From: Primula veris
Taxonomy: Eukaryota > Streptophyta > Magnoliopsida > Ericales > Primulaceae
Assembly (NCBI GenBank): GCA_963682055.1
Contig: OY821747.1
Location: 19,642,258 to 19,706,257, forward strand
Reading direction: 5' to 3'
DNA length: 64,000 bases
Each line of letters opens with the position of its first letter. The stretch's first letter is position 1. Shown one piece after another: positions 11,301-20,100 of the stretch. Made by a program: the position numbers and the translations under genes. A model generated the notes under the pieces. It worked only from the letters and a program-made list of their open reading frames with translations. It had not been told where the DNA came from and did no database searches.

Positions 11301-12905
11301 CAAGTCTTTACAATTTGTTGTGCAGAAAAATATTTGTTGGAGGGTTGGCTAGGGAGACAACATCTGGTTAGTACTCTCTTTAAGTTATTTAGTTGACAGT
11401 ATTAACTACATGTGACTGGGATATTAGTTTTTTCGTATGGTTACTGACGTGTAATCATGTGTGTAGATCAATTTCTTAAACACTTTGGCAAGTATGGGGA
11501 GATTACAGACTCAGTAATTATGAAAGATCGGATGACTGGAGCTCCTCGAGGCTTCGGATTCGTCACTTATGCAGATGCATCTGTGGTCGATCGAGTAATG
11601 GAAGACACATATCATCAACGGAAAACAAGTATGTTTAGATAGATGATTATGAATCCTGAGCTTTAATTGAACACTGTTTTCCTCCACTTTATGTTAGTTG
11701 TCAATCTTGCCATTTAAGTGATTCATTTTGAACTGGTTAAAAAATTCAGGTGGAGATCAAAAGGACGATACCAAGAGGAGCAGGTGGTGCTAAAAATTTT
11801 AAGACCAGAAAGATTTTTGTGGGTGGTATTCCCACTGCAGTGACCGAAGGTGATTTACCTTCCCTATTATTGTTTATATATATAATATTTTTGAAAAATA
11901 GATAGTACGAGTATGCTTGAAATCTGCTTTGTATGAGCGTGGCAGATGAAATCAAGGATTTCTTTTCCAAGTATGGAGTGGTTACTGAGCACCAGCTGAT
12001 GAAGGACCATTCTACCGGTCGTTCTTGTGGATTTGCGTTTGTTACATTTGAAATGAATCGAGCTGTTGATGATCTTTTGTCTAATGGAAATCGTATTGAA
12101 TTTGCTGGGGTTCAGGTGATTTCTCGCCTCTTTGGACCGTTAATCTGAAAAGATAATGTTAGATAATCTTTTGGTGCTTCATAGATAATCTTTTTTCAGT
12201 TAGAGCTACTTTTTTGTCAAACGTTTCTTATCTTTATAATAACTGAAACTTCGTACCGAGTAATTTTTAAAGTTTACGACTCTTCCTAGTCATTTGGCTT
12301 ATAGAGTTAACAATGGTCATTGAGTGGTCTTCATTCTCTTTCAAATCTATGTTGTCTTTAAAGCATAAACGTACATCCCCACTAACCACATGTTTATCAA
12401 AAGGGATGGAGATTCTTCTAAGATTCATGCTTTTGAGGGGTTTTATGATGTTTTGTTCCCTAGGTTGTCATTTTTTCAGTTTTGTACCCCAAATTTTCAT
12501 TTTTTCAATTTTGCACCCCATATTTACGGTTTTTTTCAATTTCAAACTTTTCCGTCCAATTAATGGTCATGTGCTGTGCACATGTATTTTTTTAATGTTT
12601 TTACCTAAATGCCCTCATATATTTAAACTATTTACAAATTTATAAATAGATATATGTATGTATATGTGGTGGTGGTGGTCTGGTGGTCTAGGGTTGGACC
12701 GGGTGATGGTGGCGGGGTTTTGGTGGCGGGATGGATCGGTGGATGGTGGTGGCAGGGTGTGTGTATATATATATATCTCTGTATCTATATCTCTATATTT
12801 ATAGTGTGATTAGCGGATGGCGGCATGGTTGTGTTGGGAGGATGGTGGTGGTGGCGGGCTGGCTGTGGATGGTGGTGGGGTGTAGGTGAATATATATATA
12901 CATAC

Positions 12906-12938
<33 letters not shown>

Positions 12939-14157
12939 TTAATTATCTTTTGTATATGTTAAAAATACGTGAGCCATAGGATTTTTTAGTTTTGATCACC
13001 CTTGTTTTTAACGGAAAAACAGCATGTGCCGTGCACATGATTGTTTTCCGTTGACTTCCGTTAGGGTTTTGGATGGAAAAACATAAAAAAACAGAAAAGG
13101 CGTAAATATGGGGTACGAAACTGAAAAAATGAGAATTTGGGTTACAAAACTGAAAAAATGGCAAAACATAGGGTACAAAACATCATAAAACCCTGCGTTT
13201 GAGCATTTACCCATCTTATGTTATGCATATGATTTTGTTTGGGTAATGTGCTATACATATATCTATAAGCTGAAGTTTTTGTTTTTTGTATTTCTTATCG
13301 AGTTTCCAATTCCGAGTTTTTGAACTGATATACGTATTGTAAAAAATCAGTCTGAAAGCACATATCGGCTTGTTTGATTGGAGCTTCTAAGCAATTAATC
13401 TGTCAACAACTAAAGCACAGTTTTACGTAATAAAACCAGTCTGCGTAGCTTAAGAGCTGCAACCAGTCTATAGCCCTTGTGACAATTTAGGCTGTTTGGT
13501 TTGGAGATATTAAGAAGATAATAAGCTGTTTGACTTAAAACGGACCAACTTTTGGGAAAAAATTCTAATTCCTAAAGCTGCAAGCATTTTAGAACTCAAT
13601 TATGGCAATTACAACAAACTATTAATGACTTGTTTAGTCAAATTCTGTCATAATCCAGCTTTAAAGCAAAAATGGCTGAGCTTACAAGATGCATCCAAAT
13701 AAAGTCATCGCATGGAGTACATCTTATTTATTTATTGTTATTTTGGTTGTAGGTGGAGATCAAGAAAGCCGAGCCTAAGAAACCGAACCCACCAGCACCA
13801 GCCCCATCCAAACGTCGTGGTAATCCTAAAGCTTTATTTGGTGGTGGCTATGGCGATGCTTATGGAGGTGGCTATGGTGGCGTTGGAGGAGGCATGGGTG
13901 CTGGTTCTTACAGATCCAGTGGAGCCTATGGAGGAGGTAGAGGAGGCGGTGGTGGGTATGGCAGTTATGGTGGCGGCGACTACGGCGGTTATGGTGGCTA
14001 CGGTGGCGGCAGTTATGGCAGTGGTTACCGTGGAGAGCCGGCGGCACTAGGGTACTCGGGGCGATACGGTGGTGGGGGATACGGTATGGGTGGTGTTGGT
14101 GGTGGCGGTGGTGGTGGATATGGCGGTGTTGGTGAGAGCTATGTAATGATTGGCTAG
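5209..14157 (+). CDS. hnRNP A/B-type RNA-binding protein with two RRMs and a Gly-rich tail; frameshifted as written
   Basis: Six exons are supported by GT..AG borders and homology: 5209-5387, 11326-11366, 11467-11628, 11750-11849, 11946-12115 and 13753-14157. The predicted protein has an acidic, Asn/Asp-rich N-terminus (1-60). RRM1 follows, with RNP2 KIFVGGLA (61-68) and RNP1 RGFGFVTY (101-108). Then come the typical linker VEIKRTIPRG and RRM2 with RNP2 KIFVGGIP and RNP1 CGFAFVTF, where Cys replaces the usual Arg/Lys. After VEIKKAEPKKPN the tail is Gly/Tyr/Ser-rich. This is the layout of plant hnRNP 1-like proteins that bind and shuttle mRNA. The start is ATG 5209, the first ATG of the acidic frame. 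Exon 3 is 2 nt short near 11607-11612 compared with the expected family sequence. Literal splicing therefore reaches a taa at 11791-11793 after about 141 residues. With those 2 nt present, all phases agree and give about 352 residues. It could be a pseudogene, a null allele, an assembly error, or a gene rescued by an alternative donor at 11595. Confidence 0.85.
5500..8400. repeat. Diverged tandem/dispersed repeats inside intron 1
   Basis: A degenerate module recurs about nine times. It has the form tagtggctacaattaagtaa, an AT run, a variant of tatgagtttgtat, then aagtgattaattaaaaggg and cttatttgaagcaat. Copies lie near 5515, 6195, 6365, 6545, 6780, 7155, 7615, 7855 and 8375. It alternates with a second module resembling 'gtttggca.catcttagc.ttttt ... 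aaattcctagcttctcttc' near 5580-5850, 5940-6090, 6840-7040, 7200-7540 and 7890-8060. Similarity is clear but irregular, as expected from old amplification. Confidence 0.6.
9724..10449. mobile_element. Mutator-like (MULE) MITE with long TIRs, 708 bp plus 9-bp TSD
   Basis: The element runs 9733-10440. Its ends are gaggccggatttttccac and the reverse complement of the same, and the inverted repeat continues for more than 100 bp through caaaccgtaggtcaaag and ggtttgaccag. Flanks ataaattaa (9724-9732) and atacattaa (10441-10449) form a 9-bp target duplication with one mismatch. Nine-bp TSDs and TIRs over 100 bp are typical of MULE-derived MITEs. The right arm has an extra nested near-palindrome (aaagttacggtccgtaactt). 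The AT-rich interior has no transposase. Confidence 0.8.
11326..11366 (+). CDS. hnRNP-like gene, exon 2 (RNP2 of RRM1)
   Basis: Exon of 41 nt between gtgcag and gttagt. It encodes KIFVGGLARETTS, the first beta strand (RNP2) of RRM1, and ends one base into an aspartate codon. This is strongly diagnostic of the hnRNP family. Confidence 0.85.
11467..11628 (+). CDS. hnRNP-like gene, exon 3 (rest of RRM1, carries an apparent 2-nt deletion)
   Basis: Exon of 162 nt between gtgtag and gtatgt. It encodes DQFLKHFGKYGEITDSVIMK, then DRMTGAPRGFGFVTYADASV and VDRVMED. After gaagacac the homologous end (HIINGKQ, encoded by ..at atc atc aac gga aaa caa) continues in a different frame because two bases are missing at about 11607-11612, in an acacat run. 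Loss of one AC/CA unit from an (AC)3-like run would explain it. The next exon's frame (VEIKRTIPRG) is the one expected after GKQ, so the shift is in this exon and not in the splice choice. Confidence 0.85.
11750..11849 (+). CDS. hnRNP-like gene, exon 4 (inter-RRM linker and RNP2 of RRM2)
   Basis: Exon of 100 nt between aattcag and gtgatt. In the family frame it encodes VEIKRTIPRGAGGAKNFKTR then KIFVGGIPTAVTE. In the frame inherited from literal exon 3 it meets taa at 11791-11793. Confidence 0.82.
11946..12115 (+). CDS. hnRNP-like gene, exon 5 (body of RRM2)
   Basis: Exon of 170 nt between gtggcag and gtgattt. It encodes DEIKDFFSKYGVVTEHQLMK, then DHSTGRSCGFAFVTFEMN and ...LLSNGNRIEFAGVQ. RNP1 is CGFAFVTF. 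It ends in phase 0 at VQ, ready for VEIKKAEPKKPN in exon 6. Confidence 0.87.
12428..13203. mobile_element. Long-TIR MITE (Mutator-like), 756 bp plus 10-bp TSD
   Basis: The element runs 12438-13193. The left end is gggttttatgatgttttgt and the right end is its reverse complement. The imperfect arms extend about 130 bp through cagttttgtaccccaaatt and gtgccgtgcacatg-type words. Flanks tgcttttgag (12428-12437) and tgcgtttgag (13194-13203) form a 10-bp target duplication with one mismatch. The centre (about 12661-12940) has GGTGGTGG-rich minisatellite-like sequence and a TA microsatellite. It has no transposase. The class is inferred from TSD length and TIR length. Confidence 0.75.
12661..12940. 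repeat. GGTGG-rich minisatellite and (TA)n microsatellite inside the MITE
   Basis: Imperfect runs of ggtggtggt, ggatggtggtgg and gtggcggg occur at about 12666-12755 and 12838-12883. Tatata runs lie at about 12763-12775, 12891-12900 and 12912-12940. This is simple-sequence expansion in the middle of the element. Confidence 0.7.
13753..14157 (+). CDS. hnRNP-like gene, exon 6 (Gly/Tyr-rich tail and stop)
   Basis: Exon coding part of 405 nt after ttgtag. It encodes VEIKKAEPKKPNPPAPAPSK, then RRGNPKALFGGGYGDAY, many GGYGG/GGSYG repeats, and ends GESYVMIG before tag (14155-14157). The low-complexity Gly/Tyr/Ser tail is typical of hnRNP A/B proteins and is used in self-association. The terminal atgattggctag is the seed of the downstream array. 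Confidence 0.9.
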   Translation: MEIKKAEPKKPNPPAPAPSKRRGNPKALFGGGYGDAYGGGYGGVGGGMGAGSYRSSGAYGGGRGGGGGYGSYGGGDYGGYGGYGGGSYGSGYRGEPAALGYSGRYGGGGYGMGGVGGGGGGGYGGVGESYVMIG

Positions 14158-14169
14158 GGAATCGGCGAA
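14158..14169 (+). other. First 12 nt of 3' UTR before a splice donor
   Basis: After the stop, ggaatcggcgaa is followed by gtaagttc (GT at 14170-14171), a near-perfect plant 5' splice site. A 3' UTR intron would begin only 12 nt beyond the stop, close enough not to trigger nonsense-mediated decay by the exon-junction rule. Confidence 0.6.
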
Positions 14170-14329
14170 GTAAGTTCATCTCCTTCTCTAGAAAATCATT
14201 CTTCTTGTAAGGTGAATCTTTTACAACTAGGGCTTGTTTGTCCTTTAGTTTTATTTTTGATTATTTCTTGGTATTAGTATACTTATGTTGCATTTCCTTA
14301 TGATGCCTTTTTGTTTGTATTCTGTGTAG
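14170..14329 (+). other. Candidate 3' UTR intron (first S unit)
   Basis: A 160-nt T-rich segment begins gtaagttcat and ends tttgtttgtattctgtgtag, a strong plant donor and acceptor pair. The motif that precedes it (ggctagggaatcggcgaa) reappears immediately after it, so each array unit repeats exon end plus intron. Not tested against RNA. Confidence 0.55.
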
Positions 14330-14356
14330 TCTATTATTGGCTAGGGAATCGGCGAA
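14330..14356 (+). other. First candidate 27-nt micro-exon of the array
   Basis: It lies between tgtgtag and gtaagg and reads tctattattggctag followed by ggaatcggcgaa. It is a copy of the last coding codons plus the 12-nt 3' UTR start of exon 6, with the first few bases altered. Similar 27-nt blocks (beginning tcaatgattgg or tctattattgg) recur after nearly every S unit. L units end in a 26-nt form beginning gtcttattgg. Confidence 0.5.
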
Positions 14357-14513
14357 GTAAGGTGCAGGAAATCATCCTTGTAAGGTGAATCTTTTCCAAC
14401 TAGGGCTTGTTTGTCCTTTAGTTTTATTTTTGATTATTTCTTGGTATTAGTATGCTTTCAAAATGTTTGATGTTCTAATGTCTGAGTTCTAGAACCCATA
14501 CCTTCATTGAATC

Positions 14514-14519
14514 AATAAA
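14514..14519 (+). terminator. First AATAAA poly(A) signal in the array
   Basis: The context is ttgaatcaataaacctaca, preceded by tgtttgatgttctaatgtct, a TG-rich far-upstream-like tract. It recurs in almost every L unit, making each L unit a candidate 3' end for transcripts of the hnRNP-like gene. It is the first such signal downstream of the stop and so a reasonable default 3' end. Confidence 0.5.
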
Positions 14520-14760
14520 CCTACATATTTTAGAGTCCCGATTGCATGCAGTATTAACCAAACCTTATCTCAAATATTTATAACCTAATCAGTTATTCTC
14601 TTACTTTCATTGGTTGCTCATGGTTGGATTTTGTACGGTGTCAAATATTAATACTCTAGTCATTGTTTTACTTGTTTTCAAAACGGTAATTTTTTCGTAC
14701 CTGCAGACGTACATCATTTAAATACAAATACTTTATCATCTCATTCTCCTGCCTCTTCTT

Positions 14761-14906
14761 CATATCCCCTCCATCCCTCCATGTTATTTTTTGTTCTGTT
14801 TTCATAATCTCTATCTTAGGGTATATAAGAGAACATATCCCCTCCATCCCTCCATGTTATTTTTTGTTCTGTTTTCATAATCTCTATCTTAGGGTATATA
14901 AGAGAA
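14761..14906 (+). repeat. 73-bp tandem duplication inside the first L unit
   Basis: Two adjacent copies of the segment starting catatcccctccatccctcc and running through the TATA-like gtatataagaga. Copies start at 14761 and 14834. Later L units have this segment once. Confidence 0.85.
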
Positions 14907-17128
14907 TATGATAGAATAGAATCTGAAAAGATAAGAGTAAGAATTGAGCAAATGTTTTGTTCTCCTTTTGCTTGCATACAGGTCTTATTGGCTAGGGAAT
15001 CGGCGAAGTAAGTTCATCACCCTCTCCAGGAAATCATCCTTCTTGTAAGGTGAATCTTTTACAACGAGGGCTTGTTTGTCCTTTAGTTTTATTTTTGATT
15101 ATTTCTTGGTATTAGTATACTTTCAAAATGTTTGATGTTCTAATGTCTGAATTCTAGAACCCATACCTTCATTGAATCAATAAACCTACATATTTTAGAG
15201 TCCCGATGGCATGCAGTATTAACCAAACCTTATCTCAAATATTTATAACCTAATCAGTTATTCTCTTAGTTTCATTGGTTGCTCATGGTTGGATTTTGTA
15301 CAGTGTCAAATACTAATAGTCTAGTAATTGTTTTACTTGTTTTTAAAACGGTAATTTTTTCGTACCTGCATACGTACATGATTTAAATACATATACTTTA
15401 TCATCTCATTCTCATGCCTCTTCTTCATATCCCCTCCATCCCTCCATGTTATTTTTTGTTCTGTTTTCATAATCTCCATCTTAGGGTATATAAGAGAATA
15501 GGATAGAATAGAATCTGGAAAGATAAGAGTAAGAATTGAGCAAATGTTTTGTTCTTCTTTTGCTTGCATAGAGGTCTTATTGGCTAGGGAATCGGCGAAG
15601 TAAGTTCATCCCACTCTCCAGGAAATCATCCTTCTTGTAAGGTGAATCTTTTCCAACTAGGGCTTGTTTGTCCTTTAGTTTTATTTTTGATTATTTCTTG
15701 GTATTAGTATACTTTCAAAATGTTTGATTTTCTAATGTCTGAGTTCTAGAACCCATACCTTCATTGAATAAATAAACCTACATATTTTAGAGTCTCGATG
15801 GCATGCAGTATTAACCAAACCTTATCTCAAATATTTATAACCTAATCAGTTATTCTCTTACTTTCATTGGTTGCTCATGGTTGGATTTTGTACGGTGTCA
15901 AATACTAATAGTCTAGTCATTGTTTTACTTGTTTTTAAAACGGTAATTTTTTTGTACCTGCAGATGTACATGATTTAAATACATATACTTTATCATTTCA
16001 TTCTCATGCCTCTTCTTCATATCGCCTCCATCCCTCTATGTTATTTTTTGTTCTGCTTTCATAATCTCCATCTTAGGGTATATAAGAGAATAGGATATAA
16101 TAGAATCTGGAAAGATAAGTGTAAGAATTGAGCAAACGTTTTGTTCTCCTTTTGCTTGCATACAGGTCTTAGGGAATCGGCGAAGTAAGTTCATCTCCCT
16201 CTCCAGGAGATCATCCTTCTTGTAAGGTGAATCTTTTACAACTAGGGTTTGTTTGTTCTTTAGTTTTATTTTTGATTATTTCTTGGTATTTGTATACATA
16301 TGTTGCATTTCCTTATGTTGCCTTTCTGTTTGTATTCTGTGTAGTCAATGATTGGCTAGGGAATCGGCGAAGTAAGTTCATCTCCTTCTCTAGAAAATCA
16401 TTCTTCTTGTAAGGTGAATCTTTTACAACTAGGGCTTGTTTGTCCTTTAGTTTTATTTTTGATTATTTCTTGGTATTAGTATACTTATGTTGCATTTCCT
16501 TATGATGCCTTTTTGTTTGTATTCTGTGTAGTCTATTATTGGCTAGGGAATCGGCGAAGTAAGTTCATCCCCCTCTGCACGAAATCATCCTTGTAAGGTG
16601 AATCTTTTCCAACTAGGGCTTGTTTGTCCTTTAGTTTTATTTTTGATTATTTCTTGGTATTAGTATGCTTTCAAAATGTTTGATGTTCTAATGTCTGAGT
16701 TATAGAACCCATACCTTCATTGAATCAATAAACCTACATATTTTAGAGTCCCGATTGCATGCAGTATTAACCAAACCTTATCTCAAATATTTATAACCTA
16801 ATCAGTTATTCTCTTACTTTCATTGGTTGCTCATGGTTGGATTTTGTACGGTGTCAAATATTAATAGTCTAGTCATTGTTTTACTTGTTTTCAAAACGGT
16901 AATTTTTTCGTACCTGCAGACGTACATCATTTAAATACAAATACTTTATCATCTCATTCTCATGCCTCTTCTTCATATCCCCTCCATCCCTCCATGTTAT
17001 TTTTTTTTCTGTTTTCATAATCTCCATCTTAGGGTATATAAGAGAATAGGATAGAATATAATCTGGAAAGATAAGAGTAAGAATTGAGCAAATGTTTTGT
17101 TCTCCTTTTGCTTGCATACAGGTCTTAT

Positions 17129-20100
17129 TGGCTAGGGAATCGGCGAAGTAAGTTCATCTCCCTCTCCAGGAAATCATCCTTCTTGTAAGGTGAATCTTTT
17201 ACAACGAGGGCTTGTTTGTCCTTTAGTTTTATTTTTGATTATTTCTTGGTATTAGTATACATACTTATGTTGCATTTCCTTATGTTGCCTTTCTGTTTGT
17301 ATTCTGTGTAGTCAATGATTGGCTAGGGAATCGGCGAAGTAAGTTCATCCTTCTCTCTAGGAAATCATCCTTGTAAGGTGAATCTTTTCCAACTAGGTCT
17401 TGTTTGTCCTTTAGTTTTATTTTTGATTATTTCTTGGTATTAGTATGCTTTCAAAATGTTTGATGTTCTAATGTCTGAGTTCTAGAACCCATACCTTCAT
17501 TGAATCAATAAAACTACATGTTTTAGAGTCCCGATTGCATGCAGTATTAACCAAACCTTATCTCAAATATTTATAACCTAATCAGTTATTCTCTTACTTT
17601 CATTGGTTGCTCATGGTTGGATTTTGTACGGTGTCAAATACTAATAGTCTAGTCATTGTTTTACTTGTTTTTAAAACGGTAATTTTTTCGTACCTGCAGT
17701 TGTCTCGTACATGATTTAAATACATATACTTTATCATCTCATTCTCATGCCTCTTCTTCATATCGCCTCCATCCCTCCATGTTATTTTTTGTTCTGCTTT
17801 CATAATCTCCATCTGAGGGAATATAAGAGAATAGGATAGGATAGAATAGAATCTGGAAAGATAAGTGTAAGAATTGAGCAAACGTTTTGTTCTCCTTTTG
17901 CTTGCATACAGGTCTTAGGGAATCGGCGAAGTATGTTCATCTCCCTCTCCAGGAGATCATCCTTCTTGTAAGGTGAATCTTTTACAACTAGGGTGTGTTT
18001 GTTCTTTAGTTTTATTTTTGATTATTTCTTGGTATTTGTATACATATGTTGCATTTCCTTATGTTGCCTTTCTGTTTGTATTTTGTGTAGTCAATGATTG
18101 GCTAGGGAATCGGCGAAGTAAGTTCATCTCCTTCTCTAGAAAATCATTCTTCTTGTAAGGTGAATCTTTTACAACTAGGGCTTGTTTGTCCTTTAGTTTT
18201 ATTTTTGATTATTTCTTGGTATTAGTATACTTATGTTGCATTTCCTTATGATGCCTTTTTGTTTGTATTCTGTGTAGTCTATTATTGGCTAGGGAATCGG
18301 CGAAGTAAGTTCATCCCCCTCTCCAGGAAATCATCCTTGTAAGGTGAATCTTTTCCAACTAGGGCTTGTTTGTCCTTTAGTTTTATTTTTGATTATTTCT
18401 TGGTATTAATATGCTTTCAAAATGTTTGATGTTCTAATGTCTGAGTTCTAGAACCCATACCTTCATTGAATCAATAAACCTACATATTTTAGAGTCCCGA
18501 TTGCATGCAGTGTTAACCAAACATTATCTCAAATATTTAAAACCTAATCAGTTATTCTCTTACTTTCATTGGTTGCTCATGGTTGGATTTTGTACGGTGT
18601 CAAATATTAATAGTCTAGTCATTGTTTTACTTGTTTTTAAAACGGTAATTTTTTCGTACCTGGAGACGTACATCATTTAAATACATATATTTTATCATCT
18701 CATTCTCATGCCTCTTCTTCATATCCCCTCCATCCCTCCGTATTATTTTATGTTCTGCTTTCATAATCTCCATCTTAGGGTATATAAGAGAATAGGATAG
18801 AATAGAATCTGGAAAGATAAGAGTAAGAATTGAGCAAACGTTTTGTTCTCCTTATGCTTGCATACAGGTCTTAGGGAATCGGCGAAGTATGTTCATCTCC
18901 CTCTCCAGGAGATCATCCTTCTTGTAAGGTGAATCTTTTACAACTAGGGTTTGTTTGTTCTTTAGTTTTATTTTTGATTATTTCTTGGTATTTGTATACA
19001 TATGTTGCATTTCCTTATGTTGCCTTTCTGTTTGTATTCTGTGTAGTCAATGATTGGCTAGGGAATCGGCGAAGTAAGTTCATCTCCTTCTCTAGAAAAT
19101 CATTCTTCTTGTAAGGTGAATCTTTTACAACTAGGGCTTGTTTGTCCTTTAGTTTTATTTTTGATTATTTCTTGGTATTAGTATACTTATGTTGCATTTC
19201 CTTATGATGCCTTTTTGTTTGTATTCTGTGTAGTCTATTATTGGCTAGGGAATCGGCGAAGTAAGTTCATCCCCCTCTGCAGGAAATCATCCTTGTAAGG
19301 TGAATCTTTTCCAACTAGGGCTTGTTTGTCCTTTAGTTTTATTTTTGATTATTTCTTGGTATTAGTATGCTTTCAAAATGTTTGATGTTCTAATGTCTGA
19401 GTTATAGAACCCATACCTTCATTGAATCAATAAACCTACATATTTTAGAGTCCCGATTGCATGCAGTATTAACCAAACCTTATCTCAAATATTTATAACC
19501 TAATCAGTTATTCTCTTACTTTCATTGGTTGCTCATGGTTGGATTTTGTACGGGGTCAAATATTAATAGTCTAGTCATTGTTTTACTTGTTTTCAAAACG
19601 GTAATTTTTTCGTACCTGCAGACGTACATCATTTAAATACAAATACTTTATCATCTCATTCTCATGCCTCTTCTTCATATCCCCTCCATCCCTCCATGTT
19701 ATTTTTTTTTCTGTTTTCATAATCTCCATCTTAGGGTATATAAGAGAATAGGATAGAATAGAATCTGGAAAGATAAGAGTAAGAATTGAGCAAATGTTTT
19801 GTTCTCCTTTTGCTTGCATACAGGTCTTATTGGCTAGGGAATCGGCGAAGTAAGTTCATCTCCCTCTCCAGGAAATCATCCTTCTTGTAAGGTGAATCTT
19901 TTACAACGAGGGCTTGTTTGTCCTTTAGTTTTATTTTTGATTATTTCTTGGTAATAGTAAACTTATGTTGCATATACTTATGTTGCATTTCCTTATGTTG
20001 CCTTTCTGTTTGTATTCTGTGTAGTCAATGATTGGCTAGGGAATCGGCGAAGTAAGTTCATCTCCTTCTCTAGAAAATCATTCTTCTTGTAAGGTGAATC

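Larger units (their letters stand above)
5388..11325 (+). other. Intron 1 (about 5.9 kb) of the hnRNP-like gene
   Basis: The borders are gtatttt at 5388 and ttgtgcag at 11318-11325; the phases of exons 1 and 2 match. The length is unusual for a plant intron. It is filled with diverged non-coding repeats (5500-8400), a Mutator-like MITE (9733-10440) and AT-rich DNA. I saw no further exon. The open frames at 7305-7526, 9478-9687, 10470-10676 and 11027-11218 lack splice context and family resemblance. Confidence 0.75.
12116..13752 (+). other. Intron 5 (1.6 kb) of the hnRNP-like gene
   Basis: The borders are gtgatt at 12116 and ttgtag at 13747-13752. Nearly half is a long-TIR MITE (12438-13193). 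The remainder (13204-13752) is AT-rich with scattered caaact/gtttgg-like words and no exon. Open frames across the MITE arms are readings of its inverted repeats. Confidence 0.8.
14151..17128 (+). repeat. Array block 1: gene-proximal, most irregular units
   Basis: Motif starts: 14151, 14338, 14989, 15581, 16166 (short junction form lacking attggct), 16353, 16540. Unit order is S, L, L, L, S, S, L. The first L is 651 bp because it contains a 73-bp internal tandem duplication (copies start at 14761 and 14834, catatcccctccatccc). Three consecutive L units occur only here. The region probably preserves early steps of the expansion. Confidence 0.85.

Noticed and set aside
12313..13214. Phe-rich frames with repeats of FFSFVP on both strands
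   Set aside because: They are translations of the inverted terminal repeats of the MITE at 12438-13193.
13712..14050. 112-residue Met/Val-rich plus-strand frame over exon 6
   Set aside because: Out of frame with the hnRNP tail; simple GGT/GGC repeats keep several frames open.
13826..14179. 117-residue His-rich minus-strand frame
   Set aside because: It is the antisense shadow of the Gly/Tyr-rich exon 6 and has no independent support.
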